From Leuconostoc suionicum (GTDB lineage Bacteria > Bacillota > Bacilli > Lactobacillales > Lactobacillaceae): DNA of 64,000 nucleotides. The position numbers and the translations under genes are program-made. Below, piece by piece: positions 37,115 through 48,089 of this stretch. The stretch lies in assembly GCF_001891125.1 (NCBI RefSeq), contig NZ_CP015247.1, forward strand, positions 1,382,501 through 1,446,500, written 5' to 3'. A model generated the notes under the pieces. The model had not been told where the DNA came from, did not search any database, and saw only the letters and a program-made list of their open reading frames with translations. Every line of letters begins with the position of its first letter. The stretch's first letter is position 1.

Positions 37115-40100
37115 TAATCTTGACCACCTTTCAATAATTTAATGATTGAATTTTTATCAGCTGGCGATTGCACTTTATAAGTATCACCCAATGCACGATC
37201 AAAACGGATAATATCAAGATAAGGAGAATAAGTTAATCCACCTTCAACTGGCATAATTGGAAAATACCCAGACAAAATGAGATCTCCCGCAGTAATAATA
37301 TTTTCACGATTACGCTGTAGTAATAAAGCAAACTCATCTGGATCAACTGCGTCTACACCAATCTTTCCTAACGCACCGTTTTTCAGTAATACTACTGGAT
37401 AGTGAGCTGATTTTTCTTGTGGTTCTAAAGTTGTCAGCGCAGAAACATACGCTGGCTCAGAAATAAAAAGGCCACGATATTTAAAAGTTTCTGGTATTAA
37501 TTTGCCAGTAAATAGCGCATTAAGATTTGTTTGATTCGTTAGTTTGGTTTTTTCTGGAGATATTTTGGCAAAAAAAGCACCTCCAATAGCCGCAACACCA
37601 AGTTTTCCTGCGCTTTGTTGGGCAGCGTTCCAATAAGTTAACAATTGCATTTGCAAACCATCGTAAGCTTGACCCCAATTAAAGGTTTTGCCATTTGATT
37701 TATAATCAATGATTGTACCGAATTCGCCATTTACATCTTGCTTATCAAAACGATCAAGTTTACCACGCACTTGCATACGTGCAAAAGAAAGTGGTGGTAA
37801 TGATTCCTTTGAAAAACCAAATAATTGCTCAACAGCTTCTGGCTTGCTCGTATTTTCTCGTGCTGCAGCTTGTAAATTCAGTACTAGCGTTTCACAGACA
37901 CGTGTCAAATAGTTTGTAGTTGCCCGCATTTTTCCAGAGTCATTTAATATTTCAAACGCTGGTAACGCTAATTGACTCTGCATATGTTGTCGCACTAAGG
38001 CACGTAATTCATCCCCAGTGATATCGCGTAAACTTTTATTTTTTACAATTAATTCATGGAGCACATTTTCAAAAACCGCATGATAAAGCGTACCAGTTTG
38101 AGCCACATTCAGTTCGTTCGTTGCGCGCTCTTGCAACTTCAAACCGTACTGGAGAAAGTAAGCAAATGGATTACTATAATAACTTTCCAACTGTGATATA
38201 GAGACGTTTAGTCGTTCACCAAACAAAGCCGAGATGAATTCTGGCTTTAATTTTGTAGTATTATTTTGATAATTTGGTGCTGATAAAACACGTTCAAGTC
38301 TATCTTGCATTGTATTGGAAATAACATTTTGAACGGCTTTAAAAGCTGCTGTTTGGCCATAAACAGGTAAAATTTTAACCAAATCAGACAAAGTTGCTCT
38401 TGCTGTTCCAACATAGTGCTTTAATAGCGATGCCGCGCTACTTGGTATGCTACCGATTACCTCTACTTCACTATTAAATGTATCTACTAATCGTTTGAAA
38501 AACGGTGACATTTCTGCTAGTTGTCCACTGGGTTCCAAAATTGGGTAAGAAAGTGTTATTGACCCGATGGAACTCATCAAACTGCCATAAAAAAGAAGGT
38601 TTTCTTCTGCCATCTGCTGTTGTGCAGTGTTTTGCAAATAACGCGGATTAGTTCCTGACTGCAAAGCAGGTTGCACAATTGAGCGCTCAGCATCATTGAT
38701 CAGCGCTGCGTTTTTTGCTTGTGCTGGCAAATTCTGACGTGTGCCACCAATAAAATAAAGTTGTTTATACTGTGTATTTTGAACAATTCCTGCTTCTGAA
38801 ATCATTAATTGGTCCAAATTATTCGGTATACCAGAGAATTTTGCGCCAGACAAACCAGCTTGCAATGTGGTCACTATATCAGTGAGTGACACACTGCGCT
38901 CACCATCAATTTCAACCATCTCATCTAAAGTTTTTGTTAGCATTTGCCAAACTTCTTCACTCTGCTGTGAACGAGATAAATTCCCTTGTGCAATAAAATC
39001 ATCACGCTGTTCTAAAAGAGCATCGGTTACATGATATTTTTGTAACCATAACACAAGATGCGTCACCGACTGACGCAAATTCTTAGCCATTGCAAATCCA
39101 TCATCCAACTCATCAAAAGCTTCGACAATAAAGTGTCGTAGATATTCCAAACGGTTGTTAACTTTTTCGTCTTCTGAAATTTCTGTATCATCGTCATCTC
39201 GCGTCACTTGAAAAAGTTTAAATGGTCGTGAAAAATCACGCCACCTTGATTCATATGGTCGATAAGCATATAGATAGTTATCCATATGCGAAACAATATC
39301 AAAAAATTCGTCGTGTGAAACAATTTTATTTTCAAAAGTTGGTCGTAACAATCCTGTCTTTAAAATTGCTAACATCGTCTGATACTGAAATTTATTAGGT
39401 GCTAACAAGTTCAATATTAGCTCTACGAGGGGATGATTCATCATATTCACATCTATATCTAAAAAATATGGTAACTCAAATTGCGACATAACTGCTTCTA
39501 TATGTGCTTGATATGGTGTTAAATCTCGTGACAAAATAATAATATCGCGTAAATGTAATGTTGGATCATCAACTAGTGAACGCCTAATACGTCGTGCTAC
39601 TTCTTTAATTTCAGTAATCGGATTTTCGGCTGCAAAAACATTCAAGTGTACCTCATCTCGCGAGCCAGTAAAATTGCGGTACTCACCCAAACACGCCCAA
39701 GCACCTAAAACCTGTTGTGCGGTCCTTGATAATGGTCTCATTTTTGTAGCGGCAGTAATCGTCACTTCTTGCTGGGCAGTACGTGCTGTTACGGATAATT
39801 GTTCAACCGTTGTCATTGGTTTAAAGAACACATCACCTTCTTGTTGTTGGCCAATTTTTTCAGGATCACCGAGGACACCCATTGTCACTGGATAAGTGGT
39901 AATTAATTGATTGACTACCATCATTTCTGCACTTGTAAACCCATTAAAGCCATCAAAATAAAATGCAACGTTGGATAGTTTAAGATCAGCCAACTGTTTT
40001 GAAAAGGCTATCAATGTTTCCTGTCCTGTAATTTGATGCTCACCCATGCGAGCATTAAAATCATCAGCCACGATTGCCAAATCATGTAACTTGGCATTAA

Positions 40101-40593
40101 GTGTTTGCCTCAGAAATATATTATCTGCAGAGTTCTCAAGAATTTCTAATAAATTTTCTGGCGTGACATTACTAGCGCGTAACTCGACTAGCTGAGCCAC
40201 CAATGCAGACACAAAGCCACTTTTTGTTTGCATCCGTGAGAACACTGGTAAGTTATCCGATTGTTCACGTAAAATATTTGAAACAATCATAAATAATCCC
40301 GTTGGTTCGACAATATCTGGTTGCCGATCTGGGGTGTTTTTCATTAATGCCCAAGCTAAACGGGTTAATGAGTAGACTTGTAGACGACTTTGCGCATACA
40401 ACTCACTGGCGTCGTTACCATTCATTGTTGAAAAACGCTGCAGTACATTGACTTCACTATCGAATTTCACATGATTAGGGACAATATAAAAAACTGTCAG
40501 CAACTCATTTTGACGAAATTGCTGTTGAATCTTTGTCAACATTTCGGATCTTAAGTCATGTTGCCCATTACCCATTACAACATTGAGTGACAT
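37114..40593 (-). CDS. addB: ATP-dependent nuclease subunit B (AddB/RexB)
   Basis: 1159 residues. The Walker A seen in Bacillus AddB is replaced (VVMGNGQHD), as in the RexB form of Lactobacillales. C-terminal RecB-like nuclease with [13 protein letters not shown]. Only two cysteines were noted (WACLGE and TRVCET), so the four-cysteine iron-sulfur site of Bacillus AddB is absent. Overlaps the esterase gene upstream by one base; the operon order is est-addB-addA. Confidence 0.95.
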   Translation of the reverse strand: MSLNVVMGNGQHDLRSEMLTKIQQQFRQNELLTVFYIVPNHVKFDSEVNVLQRFSTMNGNDASELYAQSRLQVYSLTRLAWALMKNTPDRQPDIVEPTGLFMIVSNILREQSDNLPVFSRMQTKSGFVSALVAQLVELRASNVTPENLLEILENSADNIFLRQTLNAKLHDLAIVADDFNARMGEHQITGQETLIAFSKQLADLKLSNVAFYFDGFNGFTSAEMMVVNQLITTYPVTMGVLGDPEKIGQQQEGDVFFKPMTTVEQLSVTARTAQQEVTITAATKMRPLSRTAQQVLGAWACLGEYRNFTGSRDEVHLNVFAAENPITEIKEVARRIRRSLVDDPTLHLRDIIILSRDLTPYQAHIEAVMSQFELPYFLDIDVNMMNHPLVELILNLLAPNKFQYQTMLAILKTGLLRPTFENKIVSHDEFFDIVSHMDNYLYAYRPYESRWRDFSRPFKLFQVTRDDDDTEISEDEKVNNRLEYLRHFIVEAFDELDDGFAMAKNLRQSVTHLVLWLQKYHVTDALLEQRDDFIAQGNLSRSQQSEEVWQMLTKTLDEMVEIDGERSVSLTDIVTTLQAGLSGAKFSGIPNNLDQLMISEAGIVQNTQYKQLYFIGGTRQNLPAQAKNAALINDAERSIVQPALQSGTNPRYLQNTAQQQMAEENLLFYGSLMSSIGSITLSYPILEPSGQLAEMSPFFKRLVDTFNSEVEVIGSIPSSAASLLKHYVGTARATLSDLVKILPVYGQTAAFKAVQNVISNTMQDRLERVLSAPNYQNNTTKLKPEFISALFGERLNVSISQLESYYSNPFAYFLQYGLKLQERATNELNVAQTGTLYHAVFENVLHELIVKNKSLRDITGDELRALVRQHMQSQLALPAFEILNDSGKMRATTNYLTRVCETLVLNLQAAARENTSKPEAVEQLFGFSKESLPPLSFARMQVRGKLDRFDKQDVNGEFGTIIDYKSNGKTFNWGQAYDGLQMQLLTYWNAAQQSAGKLGVAAIGGAFFAKISPEKTKLTNQTNLNALFTGKLIPETFKYRGLFISEPAYVSALTTLEPQEKSAHYPVVLLKNGALGKIGVDAVDPDEFALLLQRNRENIITAGDLILSGYFPIMPVEGGLTYSPYLDIIRFDRALGDTYKVQSPADKNSIIKLLKGGQD

Positions 40594-41384
40594 TAACTCA
40601 ATCTCTCTTCCTGAACATAGTTAATCGGTAGCCACTCTAACACGCGTTCAATTTGTTTGTTCCAATAATACCATTCGTGTGTGCCAGGTGCTGTTTCATA
40701 TGTGATATCATAATTTAATTGCTGCAAGGTTGATATGGCAACATCATTAATGGGCTTCAAAAAATCTTGTTCTCCTATCCATGCATATAGTTTTGGTCGC
40801 TTGTGACACGTTTTAGCGAGAGCTAAAATATCATTTTTAGATCCAGCGAAACTATCAAAATCGCCAAAAATTCCTTGCCAATATGAAAGCTTTTCCATCT
40901 TTAAAAAGTCTTCTTGTCTCGGATTACCTACTAATGCGCCGGAAAGAGAGGCGGCATAGCTGAATTGATTTGTTCCCAAGGCCAACTTAAACGCACCGTA
41001 ACCACCCATTGACAGTCCGGCTACGAAATTTTTTTCTCTTTTAGTTGATATTTGTGGAAATAAGCTAGCAACTTTTTCAGGTAGCTCACGTGCTAATGCA
41101 TCAAAGTAGTTCAATCCATAGGTTGTATTAGTATACCAGGCTAAGTCAGTAGACGGCATTACAATTGCTACAGGTGTTTGCCTTACTAAACGTTCAATTG
41201 ATGTCCGCCGTTGCCAAATTGCATGATCACCTGACATACCATGGAGAAGGTACAATACAGGAATATCCTTCAAGGTTTCTGTTGTCCAAGTTGGGTTATG
41301 ATCTGATAATTCGGGTAAAATGACATTCATCACACGATCCATACCTAGTACTTTTGAATAATAATTAACTTCTAAAAAAGCCAT
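40593..41384 (-). CDS. Esterase family alpha/beta hydrolase (tributyrin-esterase type)
   Basis: 263 residues, no signal peptide. Nucleophile elbow GLSMGGYGAFK near residue 120, oxyanion LLHGMSGDHAIW, acid region IGEQDFL and His in PGTHEWYYW. Belongs to the esterase D/EstA family, which includes lactococcal tributyrin esterase. Its stop overlaps the addB start by one base, so it is the first gene of an operon with addBA although no functional link is evident. Confidence 0.85.
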   Translation of the reverse strand: MAFLEVNYYSKVLGMDRVMNVILPELSDHNPTWTTETLKDIPVLYLLHGMSGDHAIWQRRTSIERLVRQTPVAIVMPSTDLAWYTNTTYGLNYFDALARELPEKVASLFPQISTKREKNFVAGLSMGGYGAFKLALGTNQFSYAASLSGALVGNPRQEDFLKMEKLSYWQGIFGDFDSFAGSKNDILALAKTCHKRPKLYAWIGEQDFLKPINDVAISTLQQLNYDITYETAPGTHEWYYWNKQIERVLEWLPINYVQEERLS

Positions 41385-41423
41385 GTCACACCTCTTTCCA
41401 TTTACTATTAATGTTATTTTAAC

Positions 41424-41456
41424 AGAAAAAGCGCACGATTGTTCGTACGCTTTTAT
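41424..41456 (-). terminator. Terminator after the large membrane protein gene
   Basis: Minus strand AAAAGCG-ACGA/TCGT-CGCTTTT hairpin with T run. Confidence 0.8.
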
Positions 41457-41471
41457 AATTCCTATGACTAG

Positions 41472-43253
41472 TTACTTTAACCCATCAATCGTTATTTTCT
41501 CGATTGTCGCAATCTTCGCATCATCTAACATATTTGCTTTGAAACTGACTTTATCACCCTCTTTTAAAAATACAGCCTTAGGCGCATTATCTGCGTCAAT
41601 CTTAAAGACAGCGGACTGTCCTTCGACCATAAAATTAACAATCGTATTTTTGCCATCATTAATTAATGCAACACGTGTTACACTACCGCTAATGCTTTTA
41701 TCATACTTTTTGTTCGTTGAATGATTGTTTGTGCTATTTGAAGCTAAATCGTTACGATAATCATCAAGTGCCTCTTGGGCATTATCACCATCGACGACAA
41801 TGTCGTTATCAATAGCATTGATATATACGTACTTTTTAAAGATTCCTTTACTATCTAATAATGAAACAACCCATGTTGGTGTGCCATCAATATTATATAG
41901 AATTGGCATTTGTGCTACCCATTTTTTCTCGGGATATATTTTATCTGCAATGCTGATCGCACCATCTGAGTCCATTAATCCTGAATGTGTGTCACGATAA
42001 TAAGTTAATTCACCCGTTCGAGCATTAATTAATGAATAACCGAGAGCAGAATCCTGATTATTATTGCCAGACGTGAAATCAGTGAAATACAATAAGTTTC
42101 CCTTTGAATCAATTAATGGTGTGATTTGACCCGAAGCATAAACACCATTATCAGTTGGAATTTTCACATCACGTTTTGCGCCCAAAGATGTTTGGTTCCA
42201 CCAACCCTTTTGATATCGACCATAAAATTCATTCATTTTATTTGCTGCGGAACTTGTAATAGGTGCATCAATAAATTTTGGCGCCTTATTGGCCGCGTAA
42301 ATTTTAACTTCACCAGTTTGCGCATTCAACACAGCTGTTTTAAATTCGTTGAACTTCATTCGTCCAGAAACACCATATTCACGGTATAGTGTTTGAATAT
42401 AGTATGGCGTACCACTCTCATCAATTTCTAAATTCATATTGCCCATGCTGGCATAAGTTGGTGCTGCCGCATATATTTTACGCGCCGCATCATTATTTAA
42501 ATACGCCGATGGACTGTACTTTAATCGTTCTTTAACAAATTTCGGTTGTGCGTTAACATCAGTTGCACTAATAATGAAATATCCTGGGACTGATTTATTC
42601 TTTAACCATTTGAAAAAACCATTAAACTCTACTGTGGCCACATAAACATATTTACCATTAACAACTTGAGCAGTAATCCCGTCCAATTCATACATGTTTG
42701 AATTAGGGATGACACTAAATTTTTGTTGCATTTTCCTTTTGGCAGTATCAGGTGCCAGCGCAATTGGCATATCATTCGCGGATGTCAACAGCTCCGCAGA
42801 CCCTTTAGTTTTAGCCGGTATTGAACTATAAACATTGTTAATACTGGTTAGCTTTGTGACAAAAGAAACGGCCCCTACTGCTATCCACAATACGAGTGGT
42901 GCTACTGCAACAAAAATATAGCGACGAAAGAAATAAGTTTTTGTACGATCACTCACATCCTTGGCGTAATTTTGGCTTCCCCAATCACGAATTTTATTAA
43001 AAGAAGCTAGTCCTGCATAGCCAATTAAGTTAATAATTGCTGCAACAAATGCAAATAAAATATTGACATTAATCAGTGTTGTCATATTCTTTGGCGGCAA
43101 CTGAATATAAAGCACAACATAAGCCAAAATAAATTCAATCAAGGTGCTCAAGATGAACCATTTTACTCTGCGATTCAACGCCACCGCAATGATATTAACA
43201 AGCAATGTTCCAATCAAAAATACCAGTGTAACATTTGCAAAACTTAGTAACAT
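41472..43253 (-). CDS. Large membrane protein with extracytoplasmic domain, unknown function
   Basis: 593 residues. Three membrane segments in the first 90 residues and a fourth at about 110-130, then about 450 residues predicted outside, rich in beta-strand patterns. Two motifs, VLNAQTGEVKIY and SLINARTGELTYY, resemble the ends of PepSY-like units. A Ser/Asn/Thr-rich linker (SNSTNNHSTNKK) precedes a final small domain of about 65 residues with an OB-like feel. No family named with confidence. GGGAG ribosome site; own terminator, monocistronic. Confidence 0.75.
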   Translation of the reverse strand: MLLSFANVTLVFLIGTLLVNIIAVALNRRVKWFILSTLIEFILAYVVLYIQLPPKNMTTLINVNILFAFVAAIINLIGYAGLASFNKIRDWGSQNYAKDVSDRTKTYFFRRYIFVAVAPLVLWIAVGAVSFVTKLTSINNVYSSIPAKTKGSAELLTSANDMPIALAPDTAKRKMQQKFSVIPNSNMYELDGITAQVVNGKYVYVATVEFNGFFKWLKNKSVPGYFIISATDVNAQPKFVKERLKYSPSAYLNNDAARKIYAAAPTYASMGNMNLEIDESGTPYYIQTLYREYGVSGRMKFNEFKTAVLNAQTGEVKIYAANKAPKFIDAPITSSAANKMNEFYGRYQKGWWNQTSLGAKRDVKIPTDNGVYASGQITPLIDSKGNLLYFTDFTSGNNNQDSALGYSLINARTGELTYYRDTHSGLMDSDGAISIADKIYPEKKWVAQMPILYNIDGTPTWVVSLLDSKGIFKKYVYINAIDNDIVVDGDNAQEALDDYRNDLASNSTNNHSTNKKYDKSISGSVTRVALINDGKNTIVNFMVEGQSAVFKIDADNAPKAVFLKEGDKVSFKANMLDDAKIATIEKITIDGLK

Positions 43254-43304
43254 ATTAATTCTCCCTTATTAATGATGTTATTATCGACACACGATATTCG
43301 ATAA

Positions 43305-43342
43305 ATAAAAACAGTCGCTTCTAATTATAGAAGCGACTGTTT
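43305..43342 (-). terminator. Terminator after rpsP
   Basis: 13-bp perfect stem ACAGTCGCTTCTA/TAGAAGCGACTGT followed by T run on the minus strand. Confidence 0.9.
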
Positions 43343-43353
43343 CGTCAGTTATA

Positions 43354-43773
43354 TTAAACAAGTGCTAATAAATCAGCCTTCTTAGCAGATGAAGTATATG
43401 CAGTGCCTTGGGCATCCAAATATGCTTTGATTTCTGCAACAGTATTCTTATCTGTAGGCTTCTTAGCTGAAGCTTCCTTAGTTGTTGCCTTCTTAGCTGG
43501 CTTCTTGCCTGACTTTGAATCGTTGTACTTTGCCAAAATACCAGCATTGCTCAACAAGTTACGAACTGTGTCAGATGGTTGTGCACCATTACCCAACCAT
43601 GACAAAATCTTTTCTTCATCCAACTTGATTTCTGCTGGTTGTGAGATTGGGTTATATGTACCAACTGTTTCGATAAAACGGCCATCACGTGGTGAACGTG
43701 AATCAGCAATAACGACACGGTAGAATGGACGCTTCTTTGCACCCATACGCTTCAAACGAATTTTAACTGCCAT
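43354..43773 (-). CDS. rpsP: 30S ribosomal protein S16 with C-terminal extension
   Basis: 139 residues, about 50 longer than most S16. Residues 1-90 are canonical ([34 protein letters not shown]). Then a Lys/Ala linker ([17 protein letters not shown]) and a terminal [13 protein letters not shown]...[11 protein letters not shown] segment that looks like an HeH/LEM or SAP-type helix-extension-helix fold. The frame is continuous with the same start and no break. Promoter overlaps a 15-bp-arm palindrome. Confidence 0.96.
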   Translation of the reverse strand: MAVKIRLKRMGAKKRPFYRVVIADSRSPRDGRFIETVGTYNPISQPAEIKLDEEKILSWLGNGAQPSDTVRNLLSNAGILAKYNDSKSGKKPAKKATTKEASAKKPTDKNTVAEIKAYLDAQGTAYTSSAKKADLLALV

Positions 43774-43828
43774 TGTGGTAGTCCTCCAAATTTCTTTTGT
43801 GCTTTTTACACTTTTAATTTACTATATA

Positions 43829-43857
43829 AGTATGCCATATACCAATATATATGTCAA
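43829..43857 (-). promoter_or_regulatory. Promoter of rpsP
   Basis: Minus strand TTGACA (43852-43857), 17-base spacer, CATACT (43829-43834). The -35 is part of the palindrome at 43844-43881. Confidence 0.8.
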
Positions 43858-43881
43858 GTAGAATACCTTGACATATATATT
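43844..43881. repeat. 15-bp-arm palindrome overlapping the rpsP -35
   Basis: Core ATGTCAAG, 8-base spacer, CTTGACAT, with A/T arms extending to 15 bp each side, all matched. The same core and spacer length occur upstream of rpmF (6257-6280). Confidence 0.7.
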
Positions 43882-43911
43882 AAAAATCAGAAGAGCATTG
43901 TTTCAAAGTTA

Positions 43912-44112
43912 CTATTCATCATTGCTATGACGCGCCGTATTAATTTCTTCACTCAAAATAATTAAATTATCTAGTGCTCGACGCGCCAACATTGAATCAT
44001 GCTTACGATTTGCTGGGTTCGTAATGCCACCAAGCGTATGTGGTGTGTTTAAATCGTTAATAATTTTTATCAATTCATCTTGCCAAATTCTAAGTTGCTC
44101 ATTTTCGCCCAT
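43912..44112 (-). CDS. Small hypothetical protein
   Basis: 66 residues from the ATG at 44112 (AGGAG 8 bases upstream), frame open to 44172. Contains IWQDELIKIINDLNTPHT and a charged C-terminus; no cysteine, no membrane segment. No family recognised. Lies between ileS and rpsP, without a visible own terminator. Confidence 0.55.
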   Translation of the reverse strand: MGENEQLRIWQDELIKIINDLNTPHTLGGITNPANRKHDSMLARRALDNLIILSEEINTARHSNDE

Positions 44113-44217
44113 AAGCCCTACTCCTATAAACACTTTACCCATTATTTTATCAAAATTACAACTAAATAACAAACCAATTGCTAAAGACTCACCTTCACTA
44201 AATAACTAATTGCCAAA

Positions 44218-44254
44218 CAAAAAACATTACACATAATAAAAGTGTAATGTTTTT
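44218..44254 (-). terminator. Terminator after ileS
   Basis: Minus strand AAAACATTACAC/GTGTAATGTTTT stem with T run. Confidence 0.9.
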
Positions 44255-44257
44255 AAT

Positions 44258-47059
44258 TTACTCTAAGCCTTCTGTTACAGCTTCTGGATAAAACTCACGT
44301 ATGATTTCAGCTTCATGTTTCGATAATTCTGGGAAAGCTGGGTCAGCACCTAGGTCCTCATGGAACATACGATCTCGTGGAGAAACACCGCCTGTTGCAT
44401 GAGCAACCGACAACTGCCAACCATCATAATCTTTAGCATTCTCAGCATCTTGAACATCTTGAACATCTTGAACATGCAATTGAGATACCATTAGAAGCAA
44501 ACGAACATCGGCATGCAATTCTGCTAACCAGTTTTTTTGCTCAGCCGTCAAATACATTGTCAAAGCTGCTTCAGCATTTTTACCAATCAAATCCGCTTCA
44601 CGCGCTTCTTCTAATACTTTGTTAACTGCATCGCGTAATTTCATAAATACTGCCCAATGATCAAACAATGCTGTCGTGTCACCCAAATCCTCTACCTCAG
44701 GCATATCTGTCAAGTAAGCAAATTCAGCTGTTTCATGTGGCAAATACTCCCATACTTCTTCAGCAGTATGTGGTAATACTGGCAATAGCAATCGTACAAG
44801 ATCAGTTAACGTTTTATAAAAGACGGTTTGCATGGAGCGTCGGGCATGACTTGTAGGGGCCTCAACATAGACGACGTCTTTAGCAATATCCAAATAAAAG
44901 GCTGATAAGTCAACATTGACAAAATTAATAACACGCTTAAAAATATCATTTAATCGATAATTATCATAGTCTTTACGAATATCTGCAACAAACTCATTTT
45001 CTAAAGCGTAGAAATACTGATCATGTGCAGATAAATCACTGTAAGCAATTGCATCTTTTGTTGGATCAAAATCAGCTGTATTGGCCATCAAGAAACGCAA
45101 TGTGTTACGCAACTTACGATAATTTTCTGAAACTTGTTTCAAAATTTCATTTGATACAGGCATGTCTTGCGATGTATCAACAGAAATTGTCCACAAACGT
45201 AAAATTTCAACACCAAGCTTGTTGGCCACTTCAATAGGAGAAATCGTATTACCCAGTGACTTTGACATCTTGTTACCTTTACCATCAAGGGTAAATCCTT
45301 GTGACAAGATTGCTTTGTAGGGTGCAATTCCATTGACGGCAACTGAGGTGATTAATGAAGAATTAAACCAACCACGATATTGATCAGATCCTTCCAGATA
45401 CATATCAGCTGGATAGTCTAGTTGTGGCCGTGTATTCAATACGCCATTCCATGAAGAACCAGAATCAAACCACACATCCATGATGTCTTCTTCCTTAGTA
45501 AATTCGCCATTTGGAGAATGTTCATTAGTATAGCCTTCGGGTAACAAATCCTTAGCTTCATGTTCAAACCAATAATTTGAACCATGTTCTGCAAATAGAT
45601 CAGCAACATGTCCAATTACTTCTTCATCAAGAATAGCAGTTCCATCCTCCGCATAGAATATTGGTAATGGCACACCCCAAACACGTTGACGTGAGATAAC
45701 CCAATCGCCACGATCACGAATCATATTATGCAAACGCACCTTACCCCACTCTGGGAAGTAAGCAACTTTATCTAATTCTGATAAAATTTCACTACGGAAT
45801 TTTTCAACAGATGCAAACCATTGTGGCACAGCTCGCCAAATGATAGGCTTTTTTGTACGCCAATCAAATGGATATGAATGCGTGATTTTTTCTTTTGCCA
45901 AGAACAAGCGCGCATCGGTTAACTTATTAATCACTGTACCAACAACATCATCGTAAAACTTGCCTTCAAAATCAGGACCAGCGTTAGCAGTCATGAATCC
46001 CTTAGCATCAACAGTGACATCAGCAGGCAAACCATATTTTTTACCCACATTATAATCATCTTCACCGAAACCAGGAGCTGTATGGACCAATCCAGTTCCA
46101 GAATCTAGGGTAACGTGATCAGCATTCATAACCAGCTCTTCTTGCTCACTGTCCCATGGATGATATGCAGTAATCTTATCAAGTTCTTGTCCCTTGTAAG
46201 TAGCCACAGTTTCCCATGATTCCCAGCCAAACTTAGGCGCCACTGTTTCAAGTAAGTCAGTGGCTACAACGAATTTACGGTCTTCCCCAGATGGTTTCAC
46301 CACCGAATATTCAAAATCAGGGCCTAAGGTAATTCCACGAGAAGCTGTCACTGTAAAGGGTGTCGTTGTCCAAACTACAAAGTACGTATCCTCATCCAAG
46401 AGACCATGGCCCTCTTTAACTTTGTTTGCATAAAACAAAGACGTTGAATCAATATCGTGATATTCAATTTCAGCTTCAGCTAACGCAGATTCAGATGACC
46501 ATGACCAGTAAACGGGCTTAGCACCCTTAAAAATATAACCTTTAGAAACCATGGTACCGAAAACTCGAATTTGTGCTGCTTCAAACTCAGGCTGTAAGGT
46601 TATGTATGGATTATCCCAATCACCTAACACGCCGAGTCGTTTAAAGTCAGCACGTTGTGTATCAACCTGCTTCAGAGCAAAGTCTTTAGCCAAATTACGC
46701 CACTCATGCTTTGGCATACTTTTGCGATCGTGCCCCAGCTTTGTCAATTGTTGCTCAATTGGTAAACCATGTGTATCCCAGCCTGGAACATACGGCGCAT
46801 AGAAACCTGCCATATTCTTATAGCGAACAATAATATCCTTAGTAATCTTATTCAGAGCATGACCAATGTGAATATTTCCGTTCGCATATGGTGGTCCATC
46901 GTGCAAATTGAAATGTGGTTTCAATTGATTTTGGGATAATCTTTTTTGGTATAAATCCTGTGCATACCATTTTGCTTGACGCTCAGGTTCAGTTTTAGGT
47001 AGCGAACCACGCATTGGAAATCCTGTTTTTCCAAGATTTAATGTATCTTTATACTTCAT
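44258..47059 (-). CDS. ileS: Isoleucyl-tRNA synthetase lacking the C-terminal zinc cysteines
   Basis: 933 residues. Class I motifs [16 protein letters not shown] and [12 protein letters not shown], and an editing domain. The C-terminal zinc-binding four-cysteine region of bacterial IleRS is present in shape but reads [17 protein letters not shown] and LSKHEAEII, without cysteine. A short 9-bp tandem repeat encodes VQD x3 just before it. Expression is under an Ile T-box. It follows divIVA at the end of the dcw cluster. Confidence 0.95.
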   Translation of the reverse strand: MKYKDTLNLGKTGFPMRGSLPKTEPERQAKWYAQDLYQKRLSQNQLKPHFNLHDGPPYANGNIHIGHALNKITKDIIVRYKNMAGFYAPYVPGWDTHGLPIEQQLTKLGHDRKSMPKHEWRNLAKDFALKQVDTQRADFKRLGVLGDWDNPYITLQPEFEAAQIRVFGTMVSKGYIFKGAKPVYWSWSSESALAEAEIEYHDIDSTSLFYANKVKEGHGLLDEDTYFVVWTTTPFTVTASRGITLGPDFEYSVVKPSGEDRKFVVATDLLETVAPKFGWESWETVATYKGQELDKITAYHPWDSEQEELVMNADHVTLDSGTGLVHTAPGFGEDDYNVGKKYGLPADVTVDAKGFMTANAGPDFEGKFYDDVVGTVINKLTDARLFLAKEKITHSYPFDWRTKKPIIWRAVPQWFASVEKFRSEILSELDKVAYFPEWGKVRLHNMIRDRGDWVISRQRVWGVPLPIFYAEDGTAILDEEVIGHVADLFAEHGSNYWFEHEAKDLLPEGYTNEHSPNGEFTKEEDIMDVWFDSGSSWNGVLNTRPQLDYPADMYLEGSDQYRGWFNSSLITSVAVNGIAPYKAILSQGFTLDGKGNKMSKSLGNTISPIEVANKLGVEILRLWTISVDTSQDMPVSNEILKQVSENYRKLRNTLRFLMANTADFDPTKDAIAYSDLSAHDQYFYALENEFVADIRKDYDNYRLNDIFKRVINFVNVDLSAFYLDIAKDVVYVEAPTSHARRSMQTVFYKTLTDLVRLLLPVLPHTAEEVWEYLPHETAEFAYLTDMPEVEDLGDTTALFDHWAVFMKLRDAVNKVLEEAREADLIGKNAEAALTMYLTAEQKNWLAELHADVRLLLMVSQLHVQDVQDVQDAENAKDYDGWQLSVAHATGGVSPRDRMFHEDLGADPAFPELSKHEAEIIREFYPEAVTEGLE
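44446..44472. repeat. 9-bp tandem repeat (3 copies) in ileS
   Basis: Unit CATCTTGAA on the plus strand repeated three times without change, encoding VQD repeats in the C-terminal domain of IleRS. In-frame, so copy changes would be tolerated. Confidence 0.8.
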
Positions 47060-47121
47060 TAATAAATTCTCCTTTTTATCATTTATAAGCCATCTTAAGC
47101 AAATTTATTTAAACCATAATA

Positions 47122-47350
47122 AATATAAAAAGTCCCTATGCTCGAAAGCATAGGGACGCAATAGCGTGGTACCACCCAACGTTTAGCAGCATAAAAGCTG
47201 CCCTCAACTGGGTTTTAACGATCCTCACCGGCTTAGCTTACTAAATCTTGATATTCAGCTAAACAAAATAGTAACTGATCTGGTCAACATCAGGGACGAT
47301 CATCTCTAACCACCATGACTCGCTGCACGTATGAATGCCAACCTTGCTGT
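47122..47350 (-). promoter_or_regulatory. T-box leader of ileS
   Basis: Contains the T-box sequence GGGTGGTACCACG (47165-47177 on the other strand), a terminator with an 11-bp stem GTCCCTATGCT/AGCATAGGGAC and T run (47122-47158), and upstream Stem I with a specifier loop GAATATCAAG whose codon ATC (47250-47252) is Ile. Uncharged tRNA-Ile would stabilise the antiterminator. Confidence 0.93.
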
Positions 47351-47366
47351 GTTACGCTTTTTATAA

Positions 47367-48029
47367 TTATTTATCGTCTTCGTTTTGTTCCGATTCTGGA
47401 AACACTACCACGGGGCCTTGCTCCTCGCTTGACTCTGTATCGTCCTGTTCTTCATCAGGTTCAGGAACAGTTACTGGCTCAGCCTTAGCAATTTCGCCAA
47501 TACGATGAGCAGTTACTTGCCCCATTGGTAAACGATGAACTGATTCTGCTAACTCATCGCTTTCTAATAGTTTACGCTGAGATTCCAATAATTGCAAGAA
47601 TGAATTTTTAAAATCTTCAACTTCAGTACGTAATTGATTTTGCTCGTTCGTTAAATCAGCATTTTCTTGGGCCAAACGAATCGCATCAGCATCTGCTTTC
47701 GCGCGAGCATCATTAATAATCTTTGTCGCTGATTCCTGTGCATGAGTCAACTGCTTTTTGACTTCAACATCAGCATCTTGTTTCAAACGATCTGCAGCTT
47801 CTTGGGCAACAAAAATTGATTGATTAACTTGCTCACGCTTAGATTCAAGTTCATTAACTTTTGCTTGAGCTTCTTCATTTTGACGTTTTAGTTCATCACG
47901 CTCAGCAATAAGTGCCTCATAGTCTCCATTGATTTGGTCTAAAAACGCATCAACGTCCGTAGCAACATAAGCTTTGCTTCCTTTTTTAGTAAATTCATGA
48001 TTCAAAATTTCATCAGGTGTTAGTGCCAT
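47367..48029 (-). CDS. divIVA: Cell-division initiation protein DivIVA
   Basis: 220 residues. N-terminal MALTPDEILNHEFTKKGSKAY membrane-binding region, long coiled coil (about 35-165), acidic C-terminus. Marks curved membranes at septa and poles and recruits division or wall proteins. Follows ylmH by 60 bases in the usual cluster order. Confidence 0.94.
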   Translation of the reverse strand: MALTPDEILNHEFTKKGSKAYVATDVDAFLDQINGDYEALIAERDELKRQNEEAQAKVNELESKREQVNQSIFVAQEAADRLKQDADVEVKKQLTHAQESATKIINDARAKADADAIRLAQENADLTNEQNQLRTEVEDFKNSFLQLLESQRKLLESDELAESVHRLPMGQVTAHRIGEIAKAEPVTVPEPDEEQDDTESSEEQGPVVVFPESEQNEDDK

Positions 48030-48089
48030 AATTTTTCTCCTTTAATATTTTTTGTGCGTTCACAACTACAGTTATTTCATACTTGCTCA

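Noticed and set aside
36400-40600. Many plus-strand ORFs inside addA and addB
   Set aside because: They are shadows of the long minus-strand genes and resemble no family.
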